From Streptomyces humi (lineage in GTDB: Bacteria > Actinomycetota > Actinomycetes > Streptomycetales > Streptomycetaceae): a stretch of 64,000 bases of DNA. The position numbers and the translations under genes are program-made. Position 1 is the stretch's first letter; each line of letters begins with the position of its first letter. Where the stretch lies: positions 16,372-80,371 of the forward strand of contig NZ_LBMU02000009.1 of assembly GCF_001005085.2 (NCBI RefSeq). Reading direction: 5' to 3'. Positions 42,294-53,526 of this stretch are shown here, in pieces. Under the pieces are notes generated by a model. That model saw only the letters and a program-made list of their open reading frames with translations. It was not told where the DNA came from and did no database searches.

Positions 42294-42656
42294 GCTGGCC
42301 GCTCTCTCTGGACGCTTCGACTCTGCCGGTACCGGACGTCCCGACGACCGCCGGGCCCTCCGGTTGCCTCCCGAGGGCGGTCGGGCCTTCCGGAGGGCCT
42401 TCAGGATACGTGCGGGCGTCCCCTTTCGAGTCCCGGGCCGTGACGTCGCGGGCGTCCACCCGGCGCCCCTCGGTTCACCCGGTGCCGCCGCCTGTCCGGC
42501 GGGTTTCCCATGCCCGTGACCACTCGGATAGGTGAATGTTCCGGAGCCCCGACACGGGCCGCCCTCGCCTTGCTGTCGCCGTCCCGGGCCCCGTACAAGA
42601 TCCTCAACCTCAAGTTACCGCCCGGTATCAGCCGGGCCGCCGAACGGGGACCCCCC
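42294..42656. other. Divergent intergenic region between DUF6912 and Rv3235-family genes
   Basis: These 363 bp separate divergent genes and should contain promoters for both. A possible plus-strand pair is TTGCTG and TACAAG about 18 bp apart near 42575-42600, but it is weak. No repeat, hairpin or gene was seen. Confidence 0.45.
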
Positions 42657-43118
42657 ATGAACAAGGTCATGACCAGGACCGCCAAGCTCCGTCCGGACAC
42701 CCGTCCGCCCGGTCGCCGTGACTCCCGCCGGCCCGGCGCCCCCGCCTCCCGCCGGCCGCTCACCCCGCCGGCCGCACCGACCGGCCCCCGGCCCACCGAC
42801 CTCTTCGCGGAGCGTCTGCTGGCCGTGCTGAGCGGCCGCCGCCCGGTCCACTGGATGCTCCGGCACACCGCGGGCCCCGCCTACGACGACCTGGCCCGCC
42901 TCGCCGAGCGCGGCCCCCTGCGTGCCCGGGGCGCCGACCCCGTGGTCCGCGACATCGGCTACTACGTGCCGCGCACCGGTGCCCTCGAGGTCTTCGCCCG
43001 TATCGCGGCGGGCGAGCAACTGCGTGCCATGGCCTTCCGCCTGGAGCAGGGCGCCGACCTCCGCTGGCGCTGCACGGCGGTGGAACTCGGCGGTCCCCGC
43101 CCACCCCGGACCCACTGA
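42657..43118 (+). CDS. Rv3235-family protein
   Basis: In this 153-aa protein residues 1-45 are a basic, Pro/Arg-rich, probably disordered tail. From about residue 48 comes the conserved core (DLFAERLLAVLSGRRPVHWM, LRHTAGPAYDDLARLAERG, QGADLRWRCTAVELGGPRP). This pattern is shared by the Rv3235 family found next to secA across Actinobacteria. The proximity to SecA suggests a link to secretion or to a conserved housekeeping block, but no function is established. ATG 42657 has GGGGACC upstream. It is convergent with secA, with a repeat-filled gap between them. Confidence 0.82.
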   Translation: MNKVMTRTAKLRPDTRPPGRRDSRRPGAPASRRPLTPPAAPTGPRPTDLFAERLLAVLSGRRPVHWMLRHTAGPAYDDLARLAERGPLRARGADPVVRDIGYYVPRTGALEVFARIAAGEQLRAMAFRLEQGADLRWRCTAVELGGPRPPRTH

Positions 43119-43432
43119 CGGACCGCCCCGAGCCGGGGACCGCCCAGCCGAGGGGTACGGCGACACCCGCCGCCTCTCACACAGGCCCGGCGACAGCCGT
43201 CCCACCCACATACGCGCTGCGACAGCCATCCCACCCACATACGCGCGGCGACAGCCATCCCGCCCCACAGGCGCGGCGCCAGCCATCCCGCCCCATAGGC
43301 GCGGCGACAGCCGTCCCGCCCGCGCAAGGCACGGCGACAGCCATGCCTCTCTCTCCTCGGCGCCGGGCATACGCCGAGGGGCCGGCCTCCTCTGGCGAGG
43401 TGGCCGGCCCCTGGGCGGTGGTGTCGGTGCCG
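43119..43432. repeat. 28-30-bp tandem repeat array downstream of secA
   Basis: Six clear copies start CGACAGCC (or CGCCAGCC) at 43191, 43220, 43249, 43277, 43305 and 43335; a degenerate one starts near 43160. The units are 28, 29 or 30 bp and share CGACAGCCATCCC followed by a CCC/ACA-rich half and GGCGCGG. The rest of this 314-bp gap holds the secA terminator. There are no unique spacers, so it is not CRISPR. It lies between the convergent Rv3235-family gene and secA. Confidence 0.93.
43377..43412 (-). terminator. Terminator of secA
   Basis: AGGGGCCGGCC pairs perfectly with GGCCGGCCCCT (11 bp) around a 14-nt loop, 20 bp beyond the secA stop. It has no T-tract, which is common in this group. 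Confidence 0.65.
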
Positions 43433-46276
<2,844 letters not shown>

Positions 46277-46542
46277 GGGGGTTTGTCTCCTTGCCGGTCG
46301 GGCCTGGGACGGTCGGTTTCCATTTGACTTACTGAGCAACGGCCATCGTATGCGAGGACCCGGGCGCGCCGGGAGGCCCGGCGGTCCGACGACCGTCGAC
46401 GCTTTTCCGATTCATACGGGACAACGGCCCGGACGCGCGGATAGTGCCGCATCGGAGCAAGGAATTGCGCGAATTGTGATCACCCGCTCACCCAGCGCGA
46501 AAGGGATGGCGAGCCGGACGCCCGGCCGAGCAGAATCAGCCG

Positions 46543-47118
46543 ATGGAACCCGTCACGCTCACCACCCCTCGTCTGCTGCTGCGCGCGGTCGGCCCGCAGG
46601 ACACCGACGCGGTGTACGCGGCCGTCCAGGATCCCGACATCCAGCGCTGGACCACGATTCCCTCCCCCTACCTCCCGGAACACGCCCGCGGCTTCACGGA
46701 GCAGCTGGTTCCCGACGGCTGGTCCGAGGGCTCGATGTTCACCTTCGGCGTCTTCCTTCCCACCCAGGGGCTGGCCGGGATGCTCGGCCTCACCATGCGC
46801 TCGCTGGGGACGGCCGAGGTGGGTTTCTGGTCCGCGCGGGAGCACCGCGGGCGCGGTCACATCACCGAGGCCACCCTCGCCGTCGCCCGGTGGGCCTTCA
46901 CCGAGATGGCGATCGACCGGGTCGAATGGCGTGCCGAGGTCGGCAACCTGGCGTCCCGCGCGGTCGCGGAACGCGCCGGTTTCGCCATGGAGGGCACGCT
47001 GCGCTCCGGCATCAACAACAAGGGCGTACGACGCGACTGCTGGGTGGGCTCCCTGCTCCCCTCGGACCTGGGCCTGCCCTCGGCCGCGCCCTACCTACCG
47101 GCCCCCTCGCAGGGCTGA
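46543..47118 (+). CDS. GNAT-family N-acetyltransferase, RimJ/RimL type
   Basis: The 191-aa acetyltransferase begins VTLTTPRLLLRAV and has the acetyl-CoA P-loop region STREHRGRG-like (SAREHRGRGHITEATLAVAR). The late block is RVEWRAEVGNLASRAVAERA followed by GFAMEGTLR, typical of RimJ/RimL enzymes that acetylate N-terminal amines of proteins or small molecules. The substrate is unknown. ATG 46543 was used; the preceding ribosome binding site is weak. The next gene starts 49 bp after its stop. Confidence 0.88.
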   Translation: MEPVTLTTPRLLLRAVGPQDTDAVYAAVQDPDIQRWTTIPSPYLPEHARGFTEQLVPDGWSEGSMFTFGVFLPTQGLAGMLGLTMRSLGTAEVGFWSAREHRGRGHITEATLAVARWAFTEMAIDRVEWRAEVGNLASRAVAERAGFAMEGTLRSGINNKGVRRDCWVGSLLPSDLGLPSAAPYLPAPSQG

Positions 47119-47167
47119 AACCGCAGTTCGCGCCGCACTGTCAGTGGCAGCCTCTAGGGTCCGAGTC

Positions 47168-48355
47168 ATGACGACCCTCCCGCGCCCCGCCGTCCTCTCG
47201 GCGGACGAAGCCCGCCGTATCGCCCTGAAGGCACAGGGGTTCCTCGGCGCCCCCGACCGCCGTTCGGGCGTCCGGGGCGTGCTCCGCCACCTCGGCGCGG
47301 TCCAGCTGGACACGATCTCGGTCCTCGCCCGCTCCCACGAACTCATCCCGTACGCCCGCCTGGGCCGGGTCGGCCGCAGGACGGTCGAGGCCGCCTACTG
47401 GCAGGACACGCACGCCTTCGAGTACTGGTCGCACGCGGCCTGCATCCTCCCCATCGAGGAGTGGCCGCACTTCGCCTTCCGCCGCCGCGCCTACCGCGAC
47501 CGTCCGCACTGGAACCACGACCTCCCGACGGGCGTCTACGACCGGGTCATCAAGCAGCTGCGCGCCGAAGGCCCGCTGACCGCCACGGAGTTGGGCGGCG
47601 CGAAGAAGACCAGCGAGTGGTGGGACTGGTCGGGCACCAAGGTCGCGGTGGAGCGCGCGCTCATGTACGGCGAGGTGGTGTGCGTCGAGCGCCGCGGCTG
47701 GAAGCGGGTGTACGACCTGGCCGAGCGCGCCGTCCCGGCGGAGTTGCTGCACGACGACCTGGACGACACCGAGTGCCTGCGCCGTCTGGTGCGGCTGGCC
47801 GGGCAGTCACTGGGGGTCGGCACGCGCGCGGACATCGCCGACTACCACCGGCTCAAGGGCGAGCAGGTCGACGCGGTGATCGCCGACTCGGGGCTGGTAC
47901 CGGTGGAGGTGGCGGGCTGGGGGAAGCCGGCCTGGGCCGACCCGGCGGCGCTGGCCGCGCCGCTGCGTGGCCGGCACCGTACGACGCTGCTCTCGCCGTT
48001 CGACTCCCTGATCTGGGACCGGGCGCGCACCGAGCGGATCTTCGGGTTCACCCATCGTCTGGAGGCCTACGTGCCGAAGCCGAAGCGGGTGCACGGCTAC
48101 TACGCGATGCCGGTGCTGGCCGGCGGGCGGCTCGTGGGCCGGGTGGACCCGGCGCGTGAGGCGGGCGGGGTCCTGGTGGCCCGGCAGGTCACGCTGGAGG
48201 GCCCGAAGGCGGTCCCGGCGGTCGCGGAGGCGCTGGTGGAGGCGGCGAGCTGGGTGGACTGCACCACGGTCCGCGTGGAGCGCGTGGACGCGCCCGAACT
48301 GCGCGAGCCCCTGCTGCGGGAAGTGACCCGTTCGCTGATGGCCGCACTGCGCTGA
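47168..48355 (+). CDS. Winged-helix DNA glycosylase, YcaQ/AlkX family
   Basis: The 395-aa protein is of the HTH_42 type. VQLDTISVLARSHELIPYARLG carries Q46-L47-D48, matching the Q-x-D motif of AlkX (E. coli YcaQ); the azinomycin-resistance branch has Q-x-Q. EYWSHAACILP and LLSPFDSLIWDRARTERIFGF are further family blocks. AlkX enzymes unhook interstrand crosslinks and remove cationic alkylated bases, so this is probably a general alkylation-repair enzyme. ATG 47168 lies 49 bp after the GNAT gene on the same strand. It converges with the response regulator gene, with 25 bp between the stops. Confidence 0.86.
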   Translation: MTTLPRPAVLSADEARRIALKAQGFLGAPDRRSGVRGVLRHLGAVQLDTISVLARSHELIPYARLGRVGRRTVEAAYWQDTHAFEYWSHAACILPIEEWPHFAFRRRAYRDRPHWNHDLPTGVYDRVIKQLRAEGPLTATELGGAKKTSEWWDWSGTKVAVERALMYGEVVCVERRGWKRVYDLAERAVPAELLHDDLDDTECLRRLVRLAGQSLGVGTRADIADYHRLKGEQVDAVIADSGLVPVEVAGWGKPAWADPAALAAPLRGRHRTTLLSPFDSLIWDRARTERIFGFTHRLEAYVPKPKRVHGYYAMPVLAGGRLVGRVDPAREAGGVLVARQVTLEGPKAVPAVAEALVEAASWVDCTTVRVERVDAPELREPLLREVTRSLMAALR

Positions 48356-48380
48356 GCGGTTCCGGCCCGTGCCGGGCGGG

Positions 48381-49130
48381 TCAGCGGATCTCGAGGATCT
48401 TCTCGCGCATCGCGTAGACCACCGCTTCCATCCTGGAGTGCAGCTGGAGCTTCTCCAGGATGTTGCGCACGTGGTTCTTCACGGTGTTCTCGGAGATGAA
48501 CAACTCCTTCGCGATATCGCGGTTGTTCATCCCCGTGGCGACGAGTTTGAGCACTTCGAGTTCACGGTCGGTGAGCCGTGGCGCCGGCACCAGTCGGCGC
48601 TCGTCGGTGCGCTGGATCATCGACTTGAACTCGGTGAGGAGTTTCGACGCCATGGACGGGCTGATCTGCGACTGTCCGTCGGCCACCGCGCGAATGGCGG
48701 TGGCCACCTCGTCGGTGGAGATCTCCTTGAGGAGGTATCCGGTCGCGCCCGCCTTGATCGCCTCGTAGAGGTCGGCCTCCTCGTCGCTGATCGTCAGCAT
48801 GATGATCTTCGCGCTGGGGGCGACCTCCTTGATGGAGGTGCAGGCCTCGATACCGCCGCGTTTGGGCATCCTGACGTCCATCAGCACGATGTCGGGCAGG
48901 AGGTCGGCGGCCTTGTCGACGGCCTCGGCGCCGTCGCCGGCCTCTCCGACGACCTGGATGTCCTCCTCGGCGGCGAGCACGATCTCCAGGCCGCGGCGGA
49001 AGAGGGCGTGGTCGTCCACGACAAGGACGCGGATCGGTTCCTTGCGTGGAGTGCCGCCCGCGTCCGGGCCCATGCCGGCGACGCCGTCGTCGGCGTCACC
49101 GTCCCGCATCGGTCCGAAGCTTTCCGCCAT
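48381..49130 (-). CDS. NarL/FixJ-type response regulator
   Basis: The 249-aa regulator has a disordered N-terminal 30 residues, then a receiver domain (VLVVDDHALFRRGLEI; phospho-acceptor Asp85 in VLMDVRMP; Lys in YLLKEIS) and a LuxR HTH (LTDRELEVLKLVATGMNNRD, IAKELFISENTVKNHVRNIL). No histidine kinase gene adjoins it, so it is an orphan in this window. ATG 49130 has GGAGG upstream. Its position between secA-side genes and hpf is, from memory, conserved in Streptomyces. The target genes cannot be read from sequence. Confidence 0.92.
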   Translation of the reverse strand: MAESFGPMRDGDADDGVAGMGPDAGGTPRKEPIRVLVVDDHALFRRGLEIVLAAEEDIQVVGEAGDGAEAVDKAADLLPDIVLMDVRMPKRGGIEACTSIKEVAPSAKIIMLTISDEEADLYEAIKAGATGYLLKEISTDEVATAIRAVADGQSQISPSMASKLLTEFKSMIQRTDERRLVPAPRLTDRELEVLKLVATGMNNRDIAKELFISENTVKNHVRNILEKLQLHSRMEAVVYAMREKILEIR

Positions 49131-49336
49131 CGTTCCTCCCCCTGAAGGCTGTGGCCTGTGGTGCTGTGCCATCGCCAACCCAAGGCAGCGGCCCACCGGT
49201 TGGGCCGTTGCCGCCATGATTCCATGTCCGGCCGACAACGCGGTGACAGAGCGGCACGCGAAGTGGTCGCACACCGGTGCCCCCGGGGGCGCACACGCGC
49301 TTCCAGGGGCACAGGTTCAGCTGTCGGCCGGGCAGG

Positions 49337-50029
49337 TCAGCCGCCCAGCGTGCCTCCCGCCGCCGGGGGTTGCGCCTGGGTGACCATCGGGTCGGTGCTG
49401 AGGTGGATGACGCCGTAGTCGTACGCGTGCCGCCGGTAGACGACGCTCGGCTCCTTGGTCTCGGAGTCGACGAACAGGTAGAAGTCGTGTCCGACCAGTT
49501 CCATCTCGTAGAGGGCCTGGTCGAGGCTCATCGGAGAGGCGACGTGGGTCTTCTCGCGGACGATCAGGGGGCCTTCGCCCCGGACCTCCAGCGAGCCGAT
49601 CTTCTTGGTGGGTACGCCGTCCGTGTCGTCCGCCGGCACGGGGGTGCCGTTCCCGTTGAGCGTGGCCGCACCCGGGACATGGTCGGCGACCTCGGCGGCC
49701 GGGATCCGCTGTGCGCCACGACGCGAGAACCGCTTGTCGTGCTGCTTGCGCAGCCGCGCGTCCAGCTTCTCCGCCGCCAGGTCGAGTGCCGCGTACGGGT
49801 CACTGGCCGCTGCCTCCGCCCGGATCACCGGACCGCGGGAGCGGAGCGTGATCTCCACTCGGTCGCAACGGTCGGCCTGTCGGGGGTTGGGCTCCTTGGA
49901 CACCTCGACGTCGAGGCTGATCACCTTGCCGTCGAGCTTCTGGATCTTCTCCAGCTTCAGCTTCTCGGCCACGTGCTTGCGGAACCGCTCGGGCACCTCG
50001 GTCTTGCGGCCCTTGACGACGATGTCCAC
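49337..50029 (-). CDS. hpf: Ribosome hibernation promoting factor, long form
   Basis: The 230-aa factor has an N-terminal S30AE/HPF domain (residues 1-110, VDIVVKGRKTEVPERFRKHV). A disordered linker of about 45 residues follows, then the C-terminal dimerisation domain (IVREKTHVASPMSLDQALYE, MELVGHDFYLFVDSETKEPS, VVYRRHAYDYGVI). Long HPF pairs 70S ribosomes into inactive 100S dimers in stationary phase or stress. GTG 50029 gives the expected N-terminus, with CGGAG upstream. Its leader contains two GC hairpins. About 315 bp separate it from the comF-type gene on the same strand, so it likely has its own, stress-responsive promoter. Confidence 0.94.
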   Translation of the reverse strand: MDIVVKGRKTEVPERFRKHVAEKLKLEKIQKLDGKVISLDVEVSKEPNPRQADRCDRVEITLRSRGPVIRAEAAASDPYAALDLAAEKLDARLRKQHDKRFSRRGAQRIPAAEVADHVPGAATLNGNGTPVPADDTDGVPTKKIGSLEVRGEGPLIVREKTHVASPMSLDQALYEMELVGHDFYLFVDSETKEPSVVYRRHAYDYGVIHLSTDPMVTQAQPPAAGGTLGG

Positions 50030-50344
50030 GCAGAACTCCGTTCCCGGAGCGCTCCGCTTCGCTGCGGAGCATCTCCCTTTTTGCACCCGACTCCGGTGAA
50101 CCCCGGAGCCTCGGACTCGGTGACTTCACCTCCTCCTCCCCCATGGGCAAGATCTGCACCCCGGCACCGCGATGATTACGGAAAACCCGCGGCACGGCAT
50201 TCGGATACGGGAGGTATGGCCTGCGGCTTTCTCCCTCACAACCGAACATATCTCGCCCGGACGGATGTCGTCACCCTCTACTGATGCGTACCTCCATTCA
50301 GGTGAATTGACCCGGTCACTACCTGCAACGATGCTCGCTCGCAG
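50030..50344. other. hpf promoter and structured leader region
   Basis: These 315 bp lie between the comF-type gene and hpf. Two hairpins lie near the hpf start: GCTCCGC/GCGGAGC (50051-50070) and CTCCGG/CCGGAG (50091-50108). A run of five T (plus) sits between them. Farther up (50200-50330) the DNA is relatively A/T-rich (GAACATATCTC, TTCAGGTGAATTGACC), which suits a promoter. No sigma-specific consensus could be fixed. Confidence 0.5.
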
Positions 50345-51274
50345 TCAGTTCCGGTTCTTTTCGAAAGAATCCGGTACGGCCGCGATCACAGCCGCACGGA
50401 CCGGTCCGGCGAGGGCGTCCCCCGCGGCCATTCCCGGTGCGTCCCGTGTCCACTTCGCTCGTTCTTCTCCTGATCCGGCCGTCCGTTCCTCCCTTACTTC
50501 CCAGGTCGCGCGCCGATACACAGCCGTTGCCTGCTCTCCTTTCCCACCGGTCGCCGCCGCCTCCCGTACCGCTCGTGCCGCCTCACTGAGGGTGGCGCCC
50601 GTGGTGACCAGGTCGTCGACGAGGACGATCCGGCCGCCGGCGAGCAGCCCGGCACCGCCTTGCGTCACCTCCAGCGCGCCGGCGACGTTGGTCATCCGCT
50701 GCCGGGAGTCGAGCCCCGACTGGTCGGCCATCGCCCGGCGCTGCCGCAGCACCGGGACCACCCGGGCCGGGGCCCCGGTCCGCCGCAGCTCGGCGGCCGC
50801 CGCGAGGGCGATCCGCCGCACCGGATCGTGCCCCCGTGCCCGCACGGCCCAGGGCGCGGAGGGCACCGGGACGAGCAGCACGGGTCCCGTGCGAGGGGCG
50901 ACGCCGGTTCCGTCACCCGTCGGGGTACCCGCACCGGGTGACAAATCCCCCCGAGAGGTGAGGATTCGCACGGTCCGGGCCTCCCGCAGCCCCGCCCGCA
51001 CAGCTCCCGCCACTGCGGCGCCCAGGGCCCCGGCGAGCGCCAGCGCACCCCGTTCCTTGTGGGCGAGGATCGCCGCCCGCACCTCGTCGGCGTAGGTCGC
51101 CGCCGCGTACACCGCCGGCAGCCCCGGCGGCTCCGGCACCGGTCGCACCCGGCGCGGTGCGGCCCCGCTCAGGGCGGCACGGCACTCGTCGCAGAGCACC
51201 GTGCGAGGCGTCCCACAGCCTCCGCACTCGGCCGGGAGCACCAGGTCGGTGAGGTCCTGCCACCACCCCCGCAT
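50345..51274 (-). CDS. ComF-family phosphoribosyltransferase-like protein
   Basis: The 309-aa protein has an N-terminal zinc knuckle (CGGCGTPRTVLCDEC) and a PRPP-binding loop VLVDDLVTTGATL, the two marks of ComF. QSGLDSRQRMTNVAGALEV is the usual block before the loop. The C-terminal extension of about 65 residues after the loop is basic and unlike the core. ComF proteins take part in DNA uptake in competent bacteria. In Actinobacteria the gene is part of the conserved mtrA-mtrB-lpqB-comF-hpf order, and its role there is unknown. Downstream of lpqB it is separated by a repeat array. Confidence 0.88.
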   Translation of the reverse strand: MRGWWQDLTDLVLPAECGGCGTPRTVLCDECRAALSGAAPRRVRPVPEPPGLPAVYAAATYADEVRAAILAHKERGALALAGALGAAVAGAVRAGLREARTVRILTSRGDLSPGAGTPTGDGTGVAPRTGPVLLVPVPSAPWAVRARGHDPVRRIALAAAAELRRTGAPARVVPVLRQRRAMADQSGLDSRQRMTNVAGALEVTQGGAGLLAGGRIVLVDDLVTTGATLSEAARAVREAAATGGKGEQATAVYRRATWEVREERTAGSGEERAKWTRDAPGMAAGDALAGPVRAAVIAAVPDSFEKNRN

Positions 51275-51687
51275 GTGCCTACTGTGCCCACGCCCGACCG
51301 GCCCGGCCACCCCTGTGGACAACCGCCTGTGGACAACTCCACCCCGCCCCGTACGGCAGGTCCCCCACACGGTTGAAGGAAAGCCGAGGCGACGCCAGAG
51401 GGCCGTCTCCACCCCGGCCCGCGATCACAGCACCCACGCACGACGAAGCCGCACCGACGCACAACGAAGCGCCGCACCCACACACAACGAGGCGCGCCCC
51501 CACGCTCAACGGGGCGCCGCACCCACGCACAACGAGGCGCGCCCCCACGCTCAACGGGGCGCCGCACCCACGCACAGCGAACTGCCGCGCCGACGTACAA
51601 CGAACCGCCGCACCCACGCACAACGAAGCGGCCGTCTCCACCCGGCGGCATGCCGGGCCGGGACGGCCGCTCACCCGCTGTGGCGGT
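51275..51687. repeat. lpqB-comF gap with 45-bp tandem repeats
   Basis: From about 51430 to 51620 runs a repeat tract. Two 45-bp copies (51471-51515 and 51516-51560) differ by one base, and each is itself two related halves of about 22 bp (CGCACCCACGCACAACGA and CGCCCCCACGCTCAACGG types). Degenerate copies flank them. The remaining sequence holds the lpqB terminator and, near 51275-51370, plain non-coding DNA that includes TGTGGACAAC repeated twice (about 51313 and 51330). There is no gene; frames across the array only read the repeat. Confidence 0.92.
51628..51670 (-). terminator. Two-tier terminator of lpqB
   Basis: An outer stem GCGGCCGTC/GACGGCCGC (51628-51636 with 51662-51670) encloses an inner stem CCCGGC/GCCGGG (51641-51646 with 51652-51657). 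It begins 18 bp beyond the lpqB stop and would separate lpqB from comF transcription. Confidence 0.65.
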
Positions 51688-53526
51688 TCAGCCCGGATAG
51701 ACCGGGGCCGACCCGTCCTTGACCACCTTCTGCCACTGGTCCCCGGACGGCAGCCGGACGATCCCGTCGTCCTGCGAGTCGGCCACCAGCGGCACCCGGT
51801 CGTCCTCCGACGCGGCGATCGCCAGGACACCCGTGAGAGCCGCCGGCGCCGGTCCGTCCGGCGTGGAGCCGTCGACCTGGACGTAGCGCGTCTGCTGCAC
51901 ACCGCCCTGTTCGCGCCCGACCACCACCAGCCGGCTGTCCCCGGCCCAGGACATCGCGGTGACCTCCTCGGACCCGGGGGTCGCGGAACGCAGTTCGAGG
52001 ACCGAGACCTCCTGCTGGTCGTCGGACTTGGTGCGCTCGACCCGCCCGACGAGCAGCGACTGCTTGCCGTCCTTCTCCACGACGAGCGCGATCCGCGCCC
52101 CGTCGGCGGCGACCCGCACGTCCTGGATCCGGCCGTTCAGCTCGGGCACCTGCACCGCCAGCGGCTGGCCGACGCCCTGCGCCAGCATGTACAGCTGCGG
52201 CTTGCCGGGGTCGCGGTCGGCCACCCACAGATCGCCCCGGGCGTCCCAGCTGGGCGCCGTCAGCCGGTCGGCGGCGCTCGCACCGTGGCTGGTCAGCACG
52301 GCGCCGCCGAGCGAACCGTCCGACGTGAGCGAGGAGACGTACAACGACCTGCCGTCGCTGGTGACCCCGGCCGCGGTGCGCTCGTCACGGGAGACCGCCA
52401 CCGACCGCAGCGGCCTGGTGCCCGCGCCGAACGGTCCCGGTACCGCGACCGCGCTCGTACCGGTGCCACCGGTCGCCATCCGCACCAGCCGGTGCTTGCC
52501 GTCCAGGAGGTACAGGTACTCGGGCCGCTTGTCGGAAGCGCGCCAAGCCGTGTTCCCGGCCTGCTCCTCGTCGACGTCGCACATGTGGGCGCCGCTGACG
52601 GATTGCAGGGCGACCGAGTCCACGGTGGGCGTCAGGTTCCGCAGCGTGAACAGCAACTGGGTCGCCATCTCGGTGCACTTGGCCGCACCGATCCGGGACG
52701 CCTTGACGTTCAGCGGCACGGTGAGCTGGTTCTGGTCGTCGGGCGTCAGCCCGGACACGCCCTTCTTCAGCGCCGTACCGGTCGGGAAACTCGACCGGAC
52801 CACCGGCCCGAGCCAGGTCGTGGGACCGTTGAGCAGCGAACGCACCAGCTGGGTCGTCGGATCCACCCGGCTGCGTACGAACACGGGGTCGGCGACCGCC
52901 ACCGGCTGCCCGGCCTCCCCCGTCGACGCGTCCGAGGCGAAGTAGTACTTGTCGACGGACGTGTAGTTGCGCTGGAAGTCGGACTTGCCCATCACGACAC
53001 CCTGCGGCAGCGAGTCGATCCGCCACTGCCGGCTCTTGCCGTCCTTCGTCAGGTGCACCGTCTTGCGGTACGCCCCGTCGGAGGGCGCGTACGCCTGCTC
53101 CGCGTCGACGGTGGCCACCCGGCTGCCCTGGAGCAGGTAGGTGATGCTGTCCGCGTCGTCCTGGTCGGTCGGGCGCCCGGTGGTCTGGATGCTCGGCCCG
53201 TTCGCGAGCACCGTCGCCTGCGACTCGGGCCGCCAGGTCTTCGCCGCGGCCGTCGTCAGGTACCTGCGCGCCGTGTCGAAGTGCGGGTCGTCACTGGTCA
53301 GGGCTTCCAGGAAGCCCTGGACGATCTCGGTGGCCGAGGCGTCCTGCTGCGGCGGCATGGCGAACACCCGTACCTGGGTGTCCTGCCGTGGCGTCGACTC
53401 GACGTCCCTCAGGTCGCCGTTGTCCGGCATGGAGGCACAGCCCGCCAGCAGTACGACCCCGCAGACGGCGTACGCCGCCGCGCGCACCGGTCTACGTCGG
53501 GCGCCCCCCTCGCGGTCAGCGCCCAC
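51688..53526 (-). CDS. lpqB: Lipoprotein LpqB, partner of the MtrAB system
   Basis: The 612-aa lipoprotein has a signal peptide with lipobox LLAGC (Cys30). A GerMN-type domain covers about residues 190-330 (DPTTQLVRSLLNGPTTWLGP, RSSFPTGTALKKGVSG), and a C-terminal beta-propeller-like half carries WD-type strands (APSWDARGDLWVADRD, AMSWAGDSRLVVVGRE). In mycobacteria LpqB binds the external part of MtrB and tunes MtrA signalling. GTG 53526 is the start. Its coding region overlaps the mtrB end by 11 bp (53516-53526), so mtrA-mtrB-lpqB are translationally linked. Confidence 0.95.
   Translation of the reverse strand: MGADREGGARRRPVRAAAYAVCGVVLLAGCASMPDNGDLRDVESTPRQDTQVRVFAMPPQQDASATEIVQGFLEALTSDDPHFDTARRYLTTAAAKTWRPESQATVLANGPSIQTTGRPTDQDDADSITYLLQGSRVATVDAEQAYAPSDGAYRKTVHLTKDGKSRQWRIDSLPQGVVMGKSDFQRNYTSVDKYYFASDASTGEAGQPVAVADPVFVRSRVDPTTQLVRSLLNGPTTWLGPVVRSSFPTGTALKKGVSGLTPDDQNQLTVPLNVKASRIGAAKCTEMATQLLFTLRNLTPTVDSVALQSVSGAHMCDVDEEQAGNTAWRASDKRPEYLYLLDGKHRLVRMATGGTGTSAVAVPGPFGAGTRPLRSVAVSRDERTAAGVTSDGRSLYVSSLTSDGSLGGAVLTSHGASAADRLTAPSWDARGDLWVADRDPGKPQLYMLAQGVGQPLAVQVPELNGRIQDVRVAADGARIALVVEKDGKQSLLVGRVERTKSDDQQEVSVLELRSATPGSEEVTAMSWAGDSRLVVVGREQGGVQQTRYVQVDGSTPDGPAPAALTGVLAIAASEDDRVPLVADSQDDGIVRLPSGDQWQKVVKDGSAPVYPG

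Noticed and set aside
43160..43345. CRISPR array
   Set aside because: Period is about 29 bp, but the whole unit is repeated and there are no unique spacers; no cas genes are nearby.
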